From Acetobacter thailandicus (GTDB taxonomy: Bacteria; Pseudomonadota; Alphaproteobacteria; Acetobacterales; Acetobacteraceae): 64,000 nt of DNA. The stretch covers positions 248,001 to 312,000 of the forward strand of contig NZ_WOSV01000002.1 in assembly GCF_011516655.1 (NCBI RefSeq), read 5' to 3'. A program made the position numbers and the translations under genes. Under the pieces are notes generated by a model, which was given only the letters and a program-made list of their open reading frames with translations, was not told where the DNA came from and made no database searches. Within the stretch, counting starts at the first letter, position 1, and each line of letters starts with the position of its first letter. This document shows positions 47,600 to 61,476 of the stretch, piece by piece.

Positions 47600-49002
47600 C
47601 CAGTCTTTCTCCTTCTGCATCTTCGGGCTGGTCACTGCGTCCAAAACGTTCTTCTTCTGGTCTGCCTGTGAACCATCATTCCTCATCTTTGCTGCCTCCC
47701 TCCTCCGATAACAGTAAACGTCAGAAACCCTGGCGCAGCGGTTATTTTGCTGTTCTCGATATTGGCTCAACGAAAATAACCTGCCTTATCGGACGTGGCG
47801 AAAGTAATGGTATCCTTCGCGTTGTGGGCTGTGGCTGGCGTCGGGCTGATGGTATTCGCAATGGTGCAATCACAGACCTGCACAAAGCTGAGGCTGCCAT
47901 ACGTGCAACAGTTGGTCAGGCTGAAAGAATGGCTGACCGCTCAGTTGACGGAGTTGTGGTCAATCTCTCCTGCGGGCACCCGGCAAGCCGTTTGTATAAC
48001 GTACGCTGGCCGATAGGCGGGCGTATTGTTTCTGAAGCTGATATCAGGCGCATTATCAATGAAGGGCGCATGCAGGCCACGCTTGAAGGGCGTGAGGTCG
48101 TGCATACGCTTCCTATCGACTTTACTGTTGATGATACAGAAAATGTCGTCGACCCCCGCGGTCACCTCTGCGACACCCTGAAAGTCAGACTGAATATTAT
48201 TGATGCCGCATCTACAGCCCTTCTGAACCTTCAGACTGTTCTCAACCGTTCAGAGCTTAAGCTCGACGCCCTTGTTTCTTCTCCCATGGCGTCAGGTCTG
48301 TCCGTTCTTAATGCTGATGAACGCGAACTTGGTACGACGGTCATTGATATGGGAGGTGGCACCACATCTCTTGCCGTTTTTGGTGAAGGCCAGCTTCTGC
48401 ACACAACACAGATCGGCGTTGGTGGACAGCACGTTACCCGTGACATTGCGCGCGGGCTGAGCACATCACTTGAAAATGCTGAACGTCTGAAAACTGTTTA
48501 TGGCAGTGCAGACCTGGCATCCGACGTGGAAGATGACCTGCTGACAGTTGAGCTGCTGGGAAATGATGTGCCGCATTTTGAGCAGATTTCCCGCTCGCAT
48601 CTTGGCAGAATCATTCGCCCCCGTATGGAAGAAACTCTCGAATTAGTGCGTGAAAAGCTCGATGGAGCCGGCCTTGGCAGTGCCGCAAGCGGCCGTATTG
48701 TGCTGACTGGCGGCGGATCTTTACTTGACGGCATACGCCCCCTGGCTGAACGAATTCTTGGCGCGCCTTCAGCAAAAGGCCGTCACGGCCCTGCATTTAA
48801 CCGTTCTGTCAGACTTGGCAGGCCCAAAAATATTATTGATTTACCAGAGAAAACCGCTGCTTCAGCTGGCTTTGCCACAGCAGCCGGACTACTCTCATGG
48901 GCAGCCAGCGCGGAAAGACCTTTCGGTGATGTTGAATTCAGAGAAACACAACCTTCAGGTTTTTTACAGAAAGTCGTCGCTTTTATTCGTGAAAAAGTCT
49001 GA
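47596..49002 (+). CDS. ftsA: Division protein FtsA
   Basis: 468 residues. Actin-like membrane tether of FtsZ. After an N-terminal extension of about 47 Ser/Pro-rich residues come VLDIGSTKITCLIGR, the 1C domain, VIDMGGGTTSLAVF and the ATP site TGGGSLLDGI. The C-terminal amphipathic helix (GFLQKVVAFIREKV) is intact. The N-terminal extension is longer than in enteric FtsA. Confidence 0.94.
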   Translation: MTSLSPSASSGWSLRPKRSSSGLPVNHHSSSLLPPSSDNSKRQKPWRSGYFAVLDIGSTKITCLIGRGESNGILRVVGCGWRRADGIRNGAITDLHKAEAAIRATVGQAERMADRSVDGVVVNLSCGHPASRLYNVRWPIGGRIVSEADIRRIINEGRMQATLEGREVVHTLPIDFTVDDTENVVDPRGHLCDTLKVRLNIIDAASTALLNLQTVLNRSELKLDALVSSPMASGLSVLNADERELGTTVIDMGGGTTSLAVFGEGQLLHTTQIGVGGQHVTRDIARGLSTSLENAERLKTVYGSADLASDVEDDLLTVELLGNDVPHFEQISRSHLGRIIRPRMEETLELVREKLDGAGLGSAASGRIVLTGGGSLLDGIRPLAERILGAPSAKGRHGPAFNRSVRLGRPKNIIDLPEKTAASAGFATAAGLLSWAASAERPFGDVEFRETQPSGFLQKVVAFIREKV

Positions 49003-49106
49003 TATACTCGGATAACCCTCTGTATAAGGCCGTCTGACGTGGCCATCTGTAAAATGTCAGCCTGCCTCTTGCTCTGCTTTTTGCCCCTCTACCGGGAGAT
49101 GCCTTA

Positions 49107-50750
49107 ATGACCCTGAACCTCACTGTTCCTGAACAAAGCCACTCTGACTTTTCACCACGAATAACAGTCATTGGTGTTGGCGGGGGCGGAACAAATGCTG
49201 TCGACAACATGATTGCGTCCAGCCTGCAGGGGGTAGAGTTTGTTGTCGCTAATACGGATGCGCAGAGTCTGGCTAAAAGCCGGGCTGACCGTCGTATTCA
49301 GCTTGGTCCGCACCTGACCCATGGTCTGGGTGCAGGTGCCAAACCTGAAGTGGGCAGAGGGGCTGCTGAAGAGGCTGCCGATGAGATTTCAAAATATCTC
49401 GAAGGCTCTCACATGGTCTTTATCACTACAGGTATGGGCGGAGGCACAGGTACAGGGGCAGCTCCGGTTATTGCACGCATGGCACGCGAGCGGAACATTC
49501 TGACTGTTGGGGTGGTCAGCAAGCCTTTTGATTATGAAGGTAAACGCCGCGCCCGTATAGCAGACGAAGGCATCCGTGAGCTGCAGCAATATGTTGACAC
49601 TCTGATTGTTATTCCTAACCAGAACCTCTTTCGCGTAGCCAGTGAACGTACAACGCTGCGTGAAGCATACAGAATGGCTGACCATGTGCTCTATATGGGT
49701 GTGCGTGGTGTCACCGACCTGATGGTTGCACCAGGCTATATCAACCTTGACTTTGCGGATATACGCAGCGTCATGGCTGAAATGGGCAAAGCCATGATGG
49801 GCACGGGTGAGGCTGAAGGTGATAACCGTGCAATCGAAGCCGCTGAAGCCGCCATTGCCAACCCTCTGCTTGAAGATGCTTCGATGTCTGGCGCACAGGG
49901 ACTGCTGGTTAACATCACCGGTGGTGAAGATATCACTCTGTTCGAGATGGAAGAAGCCGCCAACCGTATCCGCCGTGAAGTTACGGACGATGCCAATATG
50001 ATCTGGGGCTCGATTATTGACGAGACCATGAACGGCAAAATTCGTGTCTCTGTTGTAGCCACGGGTATTGATATGCCTGAACTCGACAGGCCTCAGGCTG
50101 CACCCGGGGAGTCTTCTTCAGCCCCCCCATCAGGAGCAACGCCACAAAATACGGGTAAAGAAGCAGTTAGCCAGCCTGAGCCGGCACCGCAGCAGGTTAC
50201 ACGACACGAAACCATACCTTACCCTAATCAGCCAGCCAGCCAGCCAGCAGCACAACATAATGCAGGCCAGCCATACCAGCAGCAGCCATCACGCCAGACC
50301 GGCCATGCAGCACCGCCGCCTGCACATAGCCTGCCCGGGCAGCAGCAGGCCAGCATGGCGCCTCCACCAGCTGCACAGCAGCCTCTGATGCGTCCTGGTC
50401 CGTCACCACGTGCAGGGCTGTTCACTGAAACGCCGCGTCACGCTGTACCACCGACAAACACTCAGTCTCGCAGCGGGCTGTTCGGGCGCATGACCAACCC
50501 GTTCCGTCGTACAAACCCGAACGATCAGCATACGAACGAGCATAACCCTCAGCCTCAGCCGCATCAGTCCCAGCACTATCCGGCACAGCATGAGCAGGCT
50601 GCCCACCAGGGGCCGGCACAACAGCAGGCACACACCCCTCAGAACACACATCAGGAACAGGGACAGCCCAGCCATCAGCAGGGTGTCAGCATTCGTCCTG
50701 CTGATTCAGATGAGAATGGACTTGAAATACCGACTTTTCTGCGTCGGTAA
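49107..50750 (+). CDS. ftsZ: Tubulin-like division GTPase FtsZ
   Basis: 547 residues. Forms the Z ring. GTPase core to about residue 320 with [10 protein letters not shown] (24-33) and the tubulin signature GGGTGTG (111-117). A long disordered Gln/Pro/His-rich linker of roughly 200 residues follows, then the conserved C-terminal peptide [12 protein letters not shown] that binds FtsA. GGGAG eight bases before ATG 49107. A 104-base gap from ftsA may hold its own promoter. The linker contains a (CAGC)5 tract. Confidence 0.97.
   Translation: MTLNLTVPEQSHSDFSPRITVIGVGGGGTNAVDNMIASSLQGVEFVVANTDAQSLAKSRADRRIQLGPHLTHGLGAGAKPEVGRGAAEEAADEISKYLEGSHMVFITTGMGGGTGTGAAPVIARMARERNILTVGVVSKPFDYEGKRRARIADEGIRELQQYVDTLIVIPNQNLFRVASERTTLREAYRMADHVLYMGVRGVTDLMVAPGYINLDFADIRSVMAEMGKAMMGTGEAEGDNRAIEAAEAAIANPLLEDASMSGAQGLLVNITGGEDITLFEMEEAANRIRREVTDDANMIWGSIIDETMNGKIRVSVVATGIDMPELDRPQAAPGESSSAPPSGATPQNTGKEAVSQPEPAPQQVTRHETIPYPNQPASQPAAQHNAGQPYQQQPSRQTGHAAPPPAHSLPGQQQASMAPPPAAQQPLMRPGPSPRAGLFTETPRHAVPPTNTQSRSGLFGRMTNPFRRTNPNDQHTNEHNPQPQPHQSQHYPAQHEQAAHQGPAQQQAHTPQNTHQEQGQPSHQQGVSIRPADSDENGLEIPTFLRR
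50229..50248 (+). repeat. (CAGC)5 tetranucleotide tract in ftsZ linker
   Basis: Five uninterrupted CAGC units, coding for Gln-Pro-Ala-Ser repeats in the disordered linker. A unit gain or loss would shift frame before the essential FtsA-binding tail. Confidence 0.8.
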
Positions 50751-50768
50751 TTTTTCAGGAAAGTCAGC

Positions 50769-50798
50769 CTTCATGCTACCTGCAATGGTAGCATGAAG
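50769..50798 (+). terminator. Hairpin after ftsZ
   Basis: CTTCATGCTACC (50769-50780) and GGTAGCATGAAG (50787-50798) form a perfect 12-pair stem with a six-base loop, 19 bases after the ftsZ stop. GGGGCTTT follows, so a T run is nearly absent; it marks the end of the main dcw transcript. Confidence 0.65.
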
Positions 50799-50904
50799 GG
50801 GCTTTGTAACAGACCGCAATAAACCTTGACTGGCCAGAAACGGTTTTTAACCTTTATTTTAAAAGCATAATCGCCTTTAAACTCTGCAGGATAACACCGC
50901 CCCC

Positions 50905-51876
50905 ATGGACAGCCTCTCCCTGGACCCTCGCACACTCCTTAGTGTTACGCAGGAAATCCTGTCCCCCGTCTCTGCACTGAACACGAGAGATGCAACCTTA
51001 TATCAGCATACTCTTGGTAAAGCTGTTACAGGTACCGGCACGGGTCTGCACACAGGCAAACATATTCAGCTCACCCTCACTCCTGCGCATGCTGGTCATG
51101 GCATCGTTTTCCAGCGCAGCGATATCGAAGGAAAGCCTTTACCAGCCTTATTCAGTAATGTGCATAACACACGCCTCAGCACTGTTCTGAGTGAGACAGA
51201 GAGCTCAGAAAACCGTGTCGCAACCATTGAGCATCTTATGGCTGCTCTTGCCGGATGCAATATTGACAATGTGCTGGTCACAGTTGATGGCCCTGAACTG
51301 CCGGTATTTGACGGATCCTCGCGCGACTTTATCTCTCTGATTGAAAGTGCCGGAGTAACCCGCCAGCATAAAATTCGTCAGTGTATTGAAATTTTACGGC
51401 CGGTACGCGTTGAACACGGAGACTCTTTTGCTGAGCTTCTCCCCTCATCTGATGCGGGCCTTACCTTTTCAATGGGTATTAATTTTTCTGCTCAGGCCAT
51501 CGGTAAACAAAACTTAGAATTTAAACTGACACCCCAGGCCTTCCGCCAGGACATTGCACATTGCCGCACCTTTACCCTGCTTAAGGAAATAGAAGCGATG
51601 CACAGTGCCGGCCTTGCTCTCGGGGGCTCGCTTGATAATGCTATCGTTGTCGATGAGGAACGGATTCTCAACGAAGATGGCCTGCGCTGTGATGATGAAT
51701 TCGTCCGTCATAAAATTCTCGATGCCGCAGGCGACATGTATACAGCTGGAGCCCCTTTACGCGGGCATTTCTGTGGATACCGTTCAGGTCACGGGCTTAA
51801 TAACATGCTTCTCAGAGCCCTGTTTGCTGACAGCAAAGCATGGCGCTTTGTTCCCGCATCAGCTGGCACAAACTAA
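50905..51876 (+). CDS. lpxC: UDP-3-O-acyl-GlcNAc deacetylase LpxC
   Basis: 323 residues. Committed step of lipid A synthesis, zinc deacetylase. GTGLHTGKHIQLTL, TIEHLMAALAG (zinc histidine) and RHKILDAAGD (histidine and aspartate ligands) are present. The N-terminus is about 30 residues longer than usual LpxC, which normally starts near HTLGKAVTGTG. Own transcription unit between two hairpins. Confidence 0.95.
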   Translation: MDSLSLDPRTLLSVTQEILSPVSALNTRDATLYQHTLGKAVTGTGTGLHTGKHIQLTLTPAHAGHGIVFQRSDIEGKPLPALFSNVHNTRLSTVLSETESSENRVATIEHLMAALAGCNIDNVLVTVDGPELPVFDGSSRDFISLIESAGVTRQHKIRQCIEILRPVRVEHGDSFAELLPSSDAGLTFSMGINFSAQAIGKQNLEFKLTPQAFRQDIAHCRTFTLLKEIEAMHSAGLALGGSLDNAIVVDEERILNEDGLRCDDEFVRHKILDAAGDMYTAGAPLRGHFCGYRSGHGLNNMLLRALFADSKAWRFVPASAGTN

Positions 51877-51884
51877 TGCCGGAT

Positions 51885-51919
51885 AAAAAGAGAAGGAAAC
51901 ATTCTTTCTCTTTTCTTTT
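51885..51919 (+). terminator. Rho-independent terminator after lpxC
   Basis: AAAAGAGAA (51886-51894) pairs with TTCTCTTTT (51906-51914), followed by further T-rich sequence; nine bases after the lpxC stop. Confidence 0.7.
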
Positions 51920-51973
51920 CTTACACGTTTTACATGCTATAAGACTGCATCACTTCAGAGAGCTGGTACATCT

Positions 51974-52924
51974 GTGAGCGTCATAAAAGCACTTCATTTT
52001 CGCGGCCATATATCCCGTATACTCTCCGCAACTGTGTTGCTGAGCCTGTCTGGCTGTTCTCTGTTCAAAGAGGGGACGCCTCAAATCCCTAAGCTGGCCT
52101 CAGCTGAAACGCTCTATAATAACGGGATCGACGCCCTGCGTACCCGTCGTTACACGCTTGCCGCAGCAGAGTTTGAAGTACTTCAGCAAAACTACCCTTA
52201 CTCTGGCTACGTTGCGAATGCTCAGCTTATGGAAGGTTATGCCTATTATCTTAAGGGGCAATATCCTGAAGCCGTTCAGCAGCTAAACAGGTTTATCAGC
52301 CTTCATCCCACCAGTTCAGATGAAGCATATGCCTATTATCTGCGCGCGCTGTGCTTTTATGAGCAGATTGCTGACGTACAACGCGACCAGCAGGGTACTG
52401 TTGAGGCAATGGAAGCTCTTGGTGAAGTAATTACCCGCTTTCCTCAGTCAAAATACGCACAGGATGCCGAACTGAAAGTCGACCTTTGCCGCGACCATCT
52501 GGCCGGCAAAGAAATGCTTATTGGCCGCTTTTATCAGCGCGAGCGCAACTATGAGGCGGCCATCAACCGCTATCAGCACGTTGTCCAGGACTTTCAGACT
52601 ACCAACCACGTACCCGAAGCCCTGGAACGTATGGTTGAAGTCTACCTCGACCTTGGGTTAACAGATCAGGCCCGTAAATCAGGTATTGTTCTCGGCTATA
52701 ACTACCCTGGCAGCAAATGGTATCGTTTTGCTTATGATGACCTGAAACGCTATAAACTGCTCAGTGGTAACTTTCCTGCACCTGGCAAAGCTGTAACAGC
52801 ACAGGCAAGCCAGCCTGTTGCACCTGATAAAAAAACAAGTTCGCCAACCGATGCGGGTCATGCTCCGGCCCCGCATGCAATGACACAACCACAGGCTCAA
52901 TCAGCACCGGCTCCACAGCACTAA
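51974..52924 (+). CDS. bamD: Outer-membrane assembly lipoprotein BamD
   Basis: 316 residues, GTG start at 51974. Lipobox LSLSGC with lipidated C28. TPR region for the BAM complex: LYNNGIDALRTRRYTLAAAEFEVLQQNYPYSGY, GYAYYLKGQYPEAVQQLNRFISLHPTS, RERNYEAAINRYQHVV. A Pro/Ala-rich tail of about 45 residues is added after the last repeat. Essential for inserting outer-membrane proteins. lpxC-bamD-recN order is common in alphaproteobacteria. Confidence 0.94.
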   Translation: MSVIKALHFRGHISRILSATVLLSLSGCSLFKEGTPQIPKLASAETLYNNGIDALRTRRYTLAAAEFEVLQQNYPYSGYVANAQLMEGYAYYLKGQYPEAVQQLNRFISLHPTSSDEAYAYYLRALCFYEQIADVQRDQQGTVEAMEALGEVITRFPQSKYAQDAELKVDLCRDHLAGKEMLIGRFYQRERNYEAAINRYQHVVQDFQTTNHVPEALERMVEVYLDLGLTDQARKSGIVLGYNYPGSKWYRFAYDDLKRYKLLSGNFPAPGKAVTAQASQPVAPDKKTSSPTDAGHAPAPHAMTQPQAQSAPAPQH

Positions 52925-53077
52925 AGCAGAAAGATCCTTTTTCTAACGACGGGACCTGTCATAAAAAAGATTGCGCGTTCTTGTTATGTTCTGATTTATT
53001 TCATATAAAATCTTAGCTGACACGTAACGCGTATTTTTCTCGCACGTCTTACCGGACAGATATTCAGGCAGGGTCTT

Positions 53078-56909
<3,832 letters not shown>

Positions 56910-56936
56910 AATATAATTTAGTAGGCTGAGCTGCGC

Positions 56937-57314
56937 TTAATCTGCCAGTTCAGCTTCAGTCAGGCGCTGCACCCGTACCGCCTTGCCCTGAGCATCATAG
57001 TAAATAATGCTATTGCCACGCCGCTGAGCATAACCATCGGGTTTGCCGTCTTTTGTCCAGAACAAAAGGCGGTTTGCAGCTGCCTGCTCAACAATCTTAT
57101 CACCTGGCGGTGTATAACGGAACTTGCTGAAATCTTTATGTGCACGCGGCAAAGGTGGTTTTGCAGCCAGTGAGTGCATAGAAGGGGCTTTGTGCACATC
57201 CTCTTCATCACCACCGTCATCATCAGCCCGGGCAAAATGGTGCGGCACCGCAGAAACAGCAACGACCAGAGCTGCTGTCAGAACAAGAACTCTCCGGCAG
57301 AACCGATATGCCAT
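56937..57314 (-). CDS. Exported protein of unknown function
   Basis: 125 residues with a signal peptide (about 1-29, cleavage near ARADDD). The mature part starts acidic (DDDGGDEEDVHK), then has KFRYTPPGDKIVEQAAANRLLFWTKDGKPDGYAQRRGNSIIYYDAQGKAVRVQRL, a short all-beta-looking domain. No catalytic motif seen. Convergent with ligA. Periplasmic location is secure, function unknown. Confidence 0.68.
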   Translation of the reverse strand: MAYRFCRRVLVLTAALVVAVSAVPHHFARADDDGGDEEDVHKAPSMHSLAAKPPLPRAHKDFSKFRYTPPGDKIVEQAAANRLLFWTKDGKPDGYAQRRGNSIIYYDAQGKAVRVQRLTEAELAD

Positions 57315-57445
57315 AATCTAATACCCTTTCTGCATACAAAGACTTACACCTCAGGTTTCTGCCATTTCTGCTCACTTTAGGCAATAATGGACCTTCAGCA
57401 CTCCTCTCTTGTCTGCCCTGCGCCTGCCCTGTTACTCTGCCATCT

Positions 57446-58069
57446 ATGATGCAGACACTGACAGGCCCCTTTAAACGAGAGCAGGAAATTCGCAAAAGCC
57501 GGTTCCTGGCACGGGCAGCCCCGGTCAAAACGAGCGATGATGCTGAAAATTTTATTCGTACGATCGCACAATCTGCACCTGAGGCAACCCATCATTGCTG
57601 GGCCTGGCAGGTCGGACCTCACTGCCGGTGCCACGATGACGGAGAGCCGTCAGGCACGGCAGGGCGCCCTATTTTGCAGGTTATTACAGCACAGCAGCTT
57701 GATTTTGTTGCCGTTGTTGTAACCCGCTGGTTTGGCGGCATTAAACTTGGGGCTGGCGGGCTTATCAGAGCATATAGCGGTGCCGCAGCTGAATGCCTGC
57801 GTGAGGCCCCCAAAGAACCAATAATTGAACGTGTCACCCTGACGTTTCACACACCCTTTTCACTGCTCTCTCTGGTGCAGGCACGTCTTCAGAGCTTTAC
57901 CGAAGACGCACCGGAGACCAGCTTTGACGCACAGGGAGCACAAATGACCCTTACCCTCCCCGAGGCGCAGCGCGAGGCTCTCTCAGATCATCTTGCTGAT
58001 CTGAGTAGCGGGCAGATCTCTGTCAGACTGCTGACTGACGACTTAGAGCACCAGACAAACAGCGTGTAA
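57446..58069 (+). CDS. yigZ: YigZ/IMPACT family protein
   Basis: 207 residues of the UPF0029/IMPACT family: KSRFLARAAPV, HHCWAW, DDGEPSGTAGRPIL and VTRWFGGIKLGAGGLIRAY are the diagnostic blocks, followed by a C-terminal DUF1949-like half. Proposed RNA- or nucleotide-linked role; the biochemical activity of the family is not settled. ATG 57446 or the next codon. Confidence 0.9.
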   Translation: MMQTLTGPFKREQEIRKSRFLARAAPVKTSDDAENFIRTIAQSAPEATHHCWAWQVGPHCRCHDDGEPSGTAGRPILQVITAQQLDFVAVVVTRWFGGIKLGAGGLIRAYSGAAAECLREAPKEPIIERVTLTFHTPFSLLSLVQARLQSFTEDAPETSFDAQGAQMTLTLPEAQREALSDHLADLSSGQISVRLLTDDLEHQTNSV

Positions 58070-58077
58070 CGTCGTTA

Positions 58078-58476
58078 TTATCGGTGGGTAACCCATCCGT
58101 TACCAGTCGAATCCCCCATGGCGCCATCACCATAAGGCCCGCTGTTCTGGTAAGCCGTACCATATTTTGACAGATCAGAGCCTGTCACTGAATCGCGGTG
58201 TACCTTAGCAAGATGATCAGGGTCGGCACCGTGATTAAACTCCATTGACGGTGCGTCCTGATAGCCAGGAGGCAGGCTCCTGTGGCCATGAACCACTTTC
58301 TTTTCAGACGTGCGACTCTGGCTTCCTACCCCGGTACTACCCATACCGGCTGAACCAAAGGAAATGTTACCATCAGGAACCATAGGGTCTGCAAAAGCGG
58401 CTCCGTGAGGAGCCGCCACAACGCCGAGGCCCATAGCCATCAGAACCAGGTAAGTCTGTTTACGCAGCAGTACCAT
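58078..58476 (-). CDS. Small exported protein of unknown function
   Basis: 132 residues with a signal peptide ending near GAAFADP (about 30). Mature region is Gly/Ser-rich and polar (FGSAGMGSTGVGSQS, HGHRSLPPGYQDAPSM) with no known fold. Convergent with yigZ, nine bases apart. Possibly an acetic acid bacteria-specific protein. Confidence 0.6.
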   Translation of the reverse strand: MVLLRKQTYLVLMAMGLGVVAAPHGAAFADPMVPDGNISFGSAGMGSTGVGSQSRTSEKKVVHGHRSLPPGYQDAPSMEFNHGADPDHLAKVHRDSVTGSDLSKYGTAYQNSGPYGDGAMGDSTGNGWVTHR

Positions 58477-58784
58477 CAGCCTTTACCTTTATAAAATAAG
58501 TTTGTGCCTGTCATTCTGAGGCTGTCAGAAGCCAGACAACTGATGCGCATAGTATCGCACTAACTACAAAAAAAAGCTAATCTGCCAGCAACGGGCAGCC
58601 CCGCGTCTGCCTCCGTTATCAGCTTTTTGATAATCATTACATATTTTATGAAAAATTCAGGTTTGCCTATCTCTTCTGTTTTAGACATAAAGGCTACCCC
58701 GTGCAGTGATCTCTGATGCTCTGCCGGCCTTTACGCACTATGTTTTAAAATACTGAACCATCAAGAACTGACAGGATAAAGTCC
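58477..58784. promoter_or_regulatory. Upstream region of aroG-type gene
   Basis: 308 bases between two divergent genes. It contains the bipartite hairpin at 58568-58628 and otherwise AT-rich sequence. The promoters of both genes must be here; none is assigned. Confidence 0.4.
58568..58628. other. Large two-part hairpin flanked by A and T runs
   Basis: AAAAAGCT near 58570 pairs with AGCTTTTT at 58621-58628; inside, AACGG-GCAG pairs with CTGCC-TCCGTT around CCCGCGT. On the plus strand it ends in a T run like a terminator, yet no gene ends just upstream in that direction. It could end a small RNA or act as a leader structure for the DAHP synthase gene. Confidence 0.4.
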
Positions 58785-60170
58785 ATGACTGCCTCGCGTG
58801 TCCAGCCTACCCCTATATCTGCGCCCTGGATGCCGGATAGCTGGCGCTCTTTTCCTGTCAGACAAATGCCTTCTTATCCTGATGCTGCTGCACTGAAAGC
58901 TGTTGAAGACCGCCTGAGCTCTTACCCGCCTCTGGTCTTTGCCGGTGAGGTAAGGCGTCTGCGCCGTCAGCTTGCTCTGGCATCCCAGGGGAAAGCCTTT
59001 GTCCTTCAGGGCGGCCCCTGTGCCGAAAGCTTCAGCGAATTCAAAGCTGACATCGTACGCGACACCTTCCGTGTATTGCTGCAGATGTCCGTTGTTCTGA
59101 CTTTTGGTGCAAAAGTACCGGTTGTTAAGCTTGGGCGCATGGCAGGGCAGTTTGCCAAGCCTCGCTCTTCTGACACCGAAACACAAAATGGTGTAACCCT
59201 GCCCTCTTACCGTGGCGACACCATTAACGGCCCTGAATTTACAGCAGAAGCCCGTATTCCTGACCCGGTACGTATGGAGACCGGCTACTTCCAGTCGGCT
59301 GGCATTCAGAACCTGCTGCGCGCCTTCTCACGCGGTGGTTACGCTAACCTGCATGAAGTGCACCGCTGGAACCTCGGTTTTGTTGAGCGCTCTCCACTGG
59401 CCGGTCGTTACCGCGCCACCGCAGAAAAAATCAGCGAAACCCTCTCCTTCATGGAAGCCTGTGGTATTGATGCAGGTTCAGCCCCTCAGATTGACGAGAC
59501 CGAGTTTTATACCTCTCACGAAGCGCTGCTGCTGCCTTATGAGCAGGCAATGACACGCATCGATTCCACCTCTGATGAATGGTATGACTGCTCAGCCCAT
59601 TTCATCTGGATTGGCGACCGTACCCGTCAGCCTGATGGAGCGCATGTTGAGTTTTTACGTGGTGTGCGTAACCCGCTTGGCATCAAGGTTGGTCCGACCA
59701 CCAAAGCAGAAGATCTTGAAAAGCTGCTTGAGCTCCTCAACCCTGAAGACGAAGCCGGCCGTATCACTCTTATCTCACGCATGGGTGCAGATAAAATTGC
59801 CGAATATCTTCCCCCTCTTATGCGGGCTGTGAAAAAGACCGGTCGTACGGTCACCTGGCTGACAGACCCCATGCACGGCAACACAACCTCAACAACGCAA
59901 AATGTTAAAACACGCTCTTTTGATGCCATTATGCGTGAGGTTAAAGGGTTCTTTGATGTATGCGCCGCTGAAGGGGTACATGCCGGCGGTGTTCATATTG
60001 AAATGACTGGCCAGAACGTCACGGAATGCGTGGGAGGCGCGCAATGCCTGACAGAATCTGATCTGGGCGATCGTTATGAAACCTTCTGTGACCCGCGCCT
60101 CAATGCTGAGCAGTCTCTCGAACTTGCCTTCCTGATGGCAGAAGAACTGACAGACAAACGTCAGAACTAA
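58785..60170 (+). CDS. aroG: Class II DAHP synthase
   Basis: 461 residues of the plant-type (class II) 3-deoxy-D-arabino-heptulosonate 7-phosphate synthase family, first step of aromatic amino acid synthesis. [15 protein letters not shown] with the metal cysteine, [43 protein letters not shown] and DPMHGNTT are intact. AGGA before ATG 58785. Monocistronic with a following hairpin. Gene name conventions vary (aroG, aroF). Confidence 0.95.
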   Translation: MTASRVQPTPISAPWMPDSWRSFPVRQMPSYPDAAALKAVEDRLSSYPPLVFAGEVRRLRRQLALASQGKAFVLQGGPCAESFSEFKADIVRDTFRVLLQMSVVLTFGAKVPVVKLGRMAGQFAKPRSSDTETQNGVTLPSYRGDTINGPEFTAEARIPDPVRMETGYFQSAGIQNLLRAFSRGGYANLHEVHRWNLGFVERSPLAGRYRATAEKISETLSFMEACGIDAGSAPQIDETEFYTSHEALLLPYEQAMTRIDSTSDEWYDCSAHFIWIGDRTRQPDGAHVEFLRGVRNPLGIKVGPTTKAEDLEKLLELLNPEDEAGRITLISRMGADKIAEYLPPLMRAVKKTGRTVTWLTDPMHGNTTSTTQNVKTRSFDAIMREVKGFFDVCAAEGVHAGGVHIEMTGQNVTECVGGAQCLTESDLGDRYETFCDPRLNAEQSLELAFLMAEELTDKRQN

Positions 60171-60193
60171 AACTCGTTCTGATATTGATAAAA

Positions 60194-60230
60194 CAGAAAG
60201 CTCCTGCACTATAGTGTATGGAGCTTTCTG
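60194..60230 (+). terminator. Hairpin after DAHP synthase gene
   Basis: CAGAAAGCTCC and GGAGCTTTCTG form an 11-pair stem; the loop itself contains the palindrome CACTATAGTG. It lies 23 bases after the stop and lacks a T run. Confidence 0.55.
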
Positions 60231-60270
60231 CAAATTGTCAGCTCAGGTTAAAGTGGAGACGTAATAAAAA

Positions 60271-61476
60271 ATGAAACAGTCTTTTACAGATCCTCAGATG
60301 ACACCCGGAGTAGCCACGGCTGCTGCATCTCAGGCACCATCTGACGCCGGTATTACAGCACGCACAGATTCCTATTTTAATCGTACAAAAGAAATCGTCG
60401 GGCATTTTGGCGACTGCCAGGTAACCTACGTCTTTTTTATTCGTCGCCCTGTTATTTCAGCTCCGGGCATTGCTCTGGAATGGCTGAAAAATGTTATGAA
60501 GGCCCGTAACGCGCCTTATACCGTTGAACTGATACACCCTGAGGGCGAATGGATCGGTGCGGGTGAGCCTATCATGTACATCACCGGCTCATTTCTGCAC
60601 CTGGCAGACCTTGAAACCCTGCTTTTACAAAAACTGGGCAGTACCTGCGTTGCGGCACATAATGCCTACCAGATGGCGCTCTCTTTACCCAACACAAAAT
60701 TCCTCGCCATGGATGCCCGCCACTGTGCAGGTTATGAAATGCAGGAACTTATGGCATATGGTGCCTCGGTTGGCAGCCGGGCTGCACAGAAGGACGGAGC
60801 GACTGGTTTTGTTGGCACTGCCAACCATGCCGTAGCTGCCTTTTTTAACACCACACATGGCTTTGGCACCATGCCACACGCCCTGATTGGCTACGCTGGC
60901 TCAACCGTACGCGCAGCTGAAATGTTTTATGAAATTTATCCTGAGACAGACCTGACAGTTCTGGTCGATTATTTTGGCCGCGAAGTTACAGATGCTCTGA
61001 GCGTATGCAAAAGTTTTCCTGAACTGGCTGAGCAGGGTAAATTAGGCGTCAGACTTGATACGCATGGCGGCCGCTTTATGGAAGGGCTGAACCCACAGGA
61101 GTCCTACGCTGTGGTCAACCGGCATGCCCCTGAAGCACTGCGCCGTTACCGCTCTGATACTGAACTGCGCTACCTGATTGGCACCGGTGTCTCTGCCGCG
61201 GCCATCTGGCATATGCGTGACGCTCTGGATAATGCTGGCTTTCCAAACGTTAAAATTATCGCATCATCAGGCTTTAACGTGATAAAATGTGCCTGTATGA
61301 CAGATGCTCACGCACCGGTTGATGTGGTTGGCACCGGCTCGTTCATTCCTGATCAGTGGAATGAAACATATGCAACTGCTGATATCGTCTCTTATAACGG
61401 TCAGGAACGTGTCAAAATCGGGCGCGAATTCCTCCTCCCCTCCCTACGCACTTTGCAGAAAGGACCCGGCTCATGA
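60271..61476 (+). CDS. pncB: Nicotinate phosphoribosyltransferase
   Basis: 401 residues. Converts nicotinate and PRPP to nicotinate mononucleotide in NAD salvage. RTDSYFNRTKEIV near the N-terminus, MDARHCAGYEMQELMAYGASVGSRAAQ, GTANHAVAAFF, RLDTHGGRF and IIASSGFNVIK are consistent with this family. The form resembles the alphaproteobacterial branch. GGAGAC before ATG 60271; ATGA overlap with the next gene. Confidence 0.85.
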   Translation: MKQSFTDPQMTPGVATAAASQAPSDAGITARTDSYFNRTKEIVGHFGDCQVTYVFFIRRPVISAPGIALEWLKNVMKARNAPYTVELIHPEGEWIGAGEPIMYITGSFLHLADLETLLLQKLGSTCVAAHNAYQMALSLPNTKFLAMDARHCAGYEMQELMAYGASVGSRAAQKDGATGFVGTANHAVAAFFNTTHGFGTMPHALIGYAGSTVRAAEMFYEIYPETDLTVLVDYFGREVTDALSVCKSFPELAEQGKLGVRLDTHGGRFMEGLNPQESYAVVNRHAPEALRRYRSDTELRYLIGTGVSAAAIWHMRDALDNAGFPNVKIIASSGFNVIKCACMTDAHAPVDVVGTGSFIPDQWNETYATADIVSYNGQERVKIGREFLLPSLRTLQKGPGS

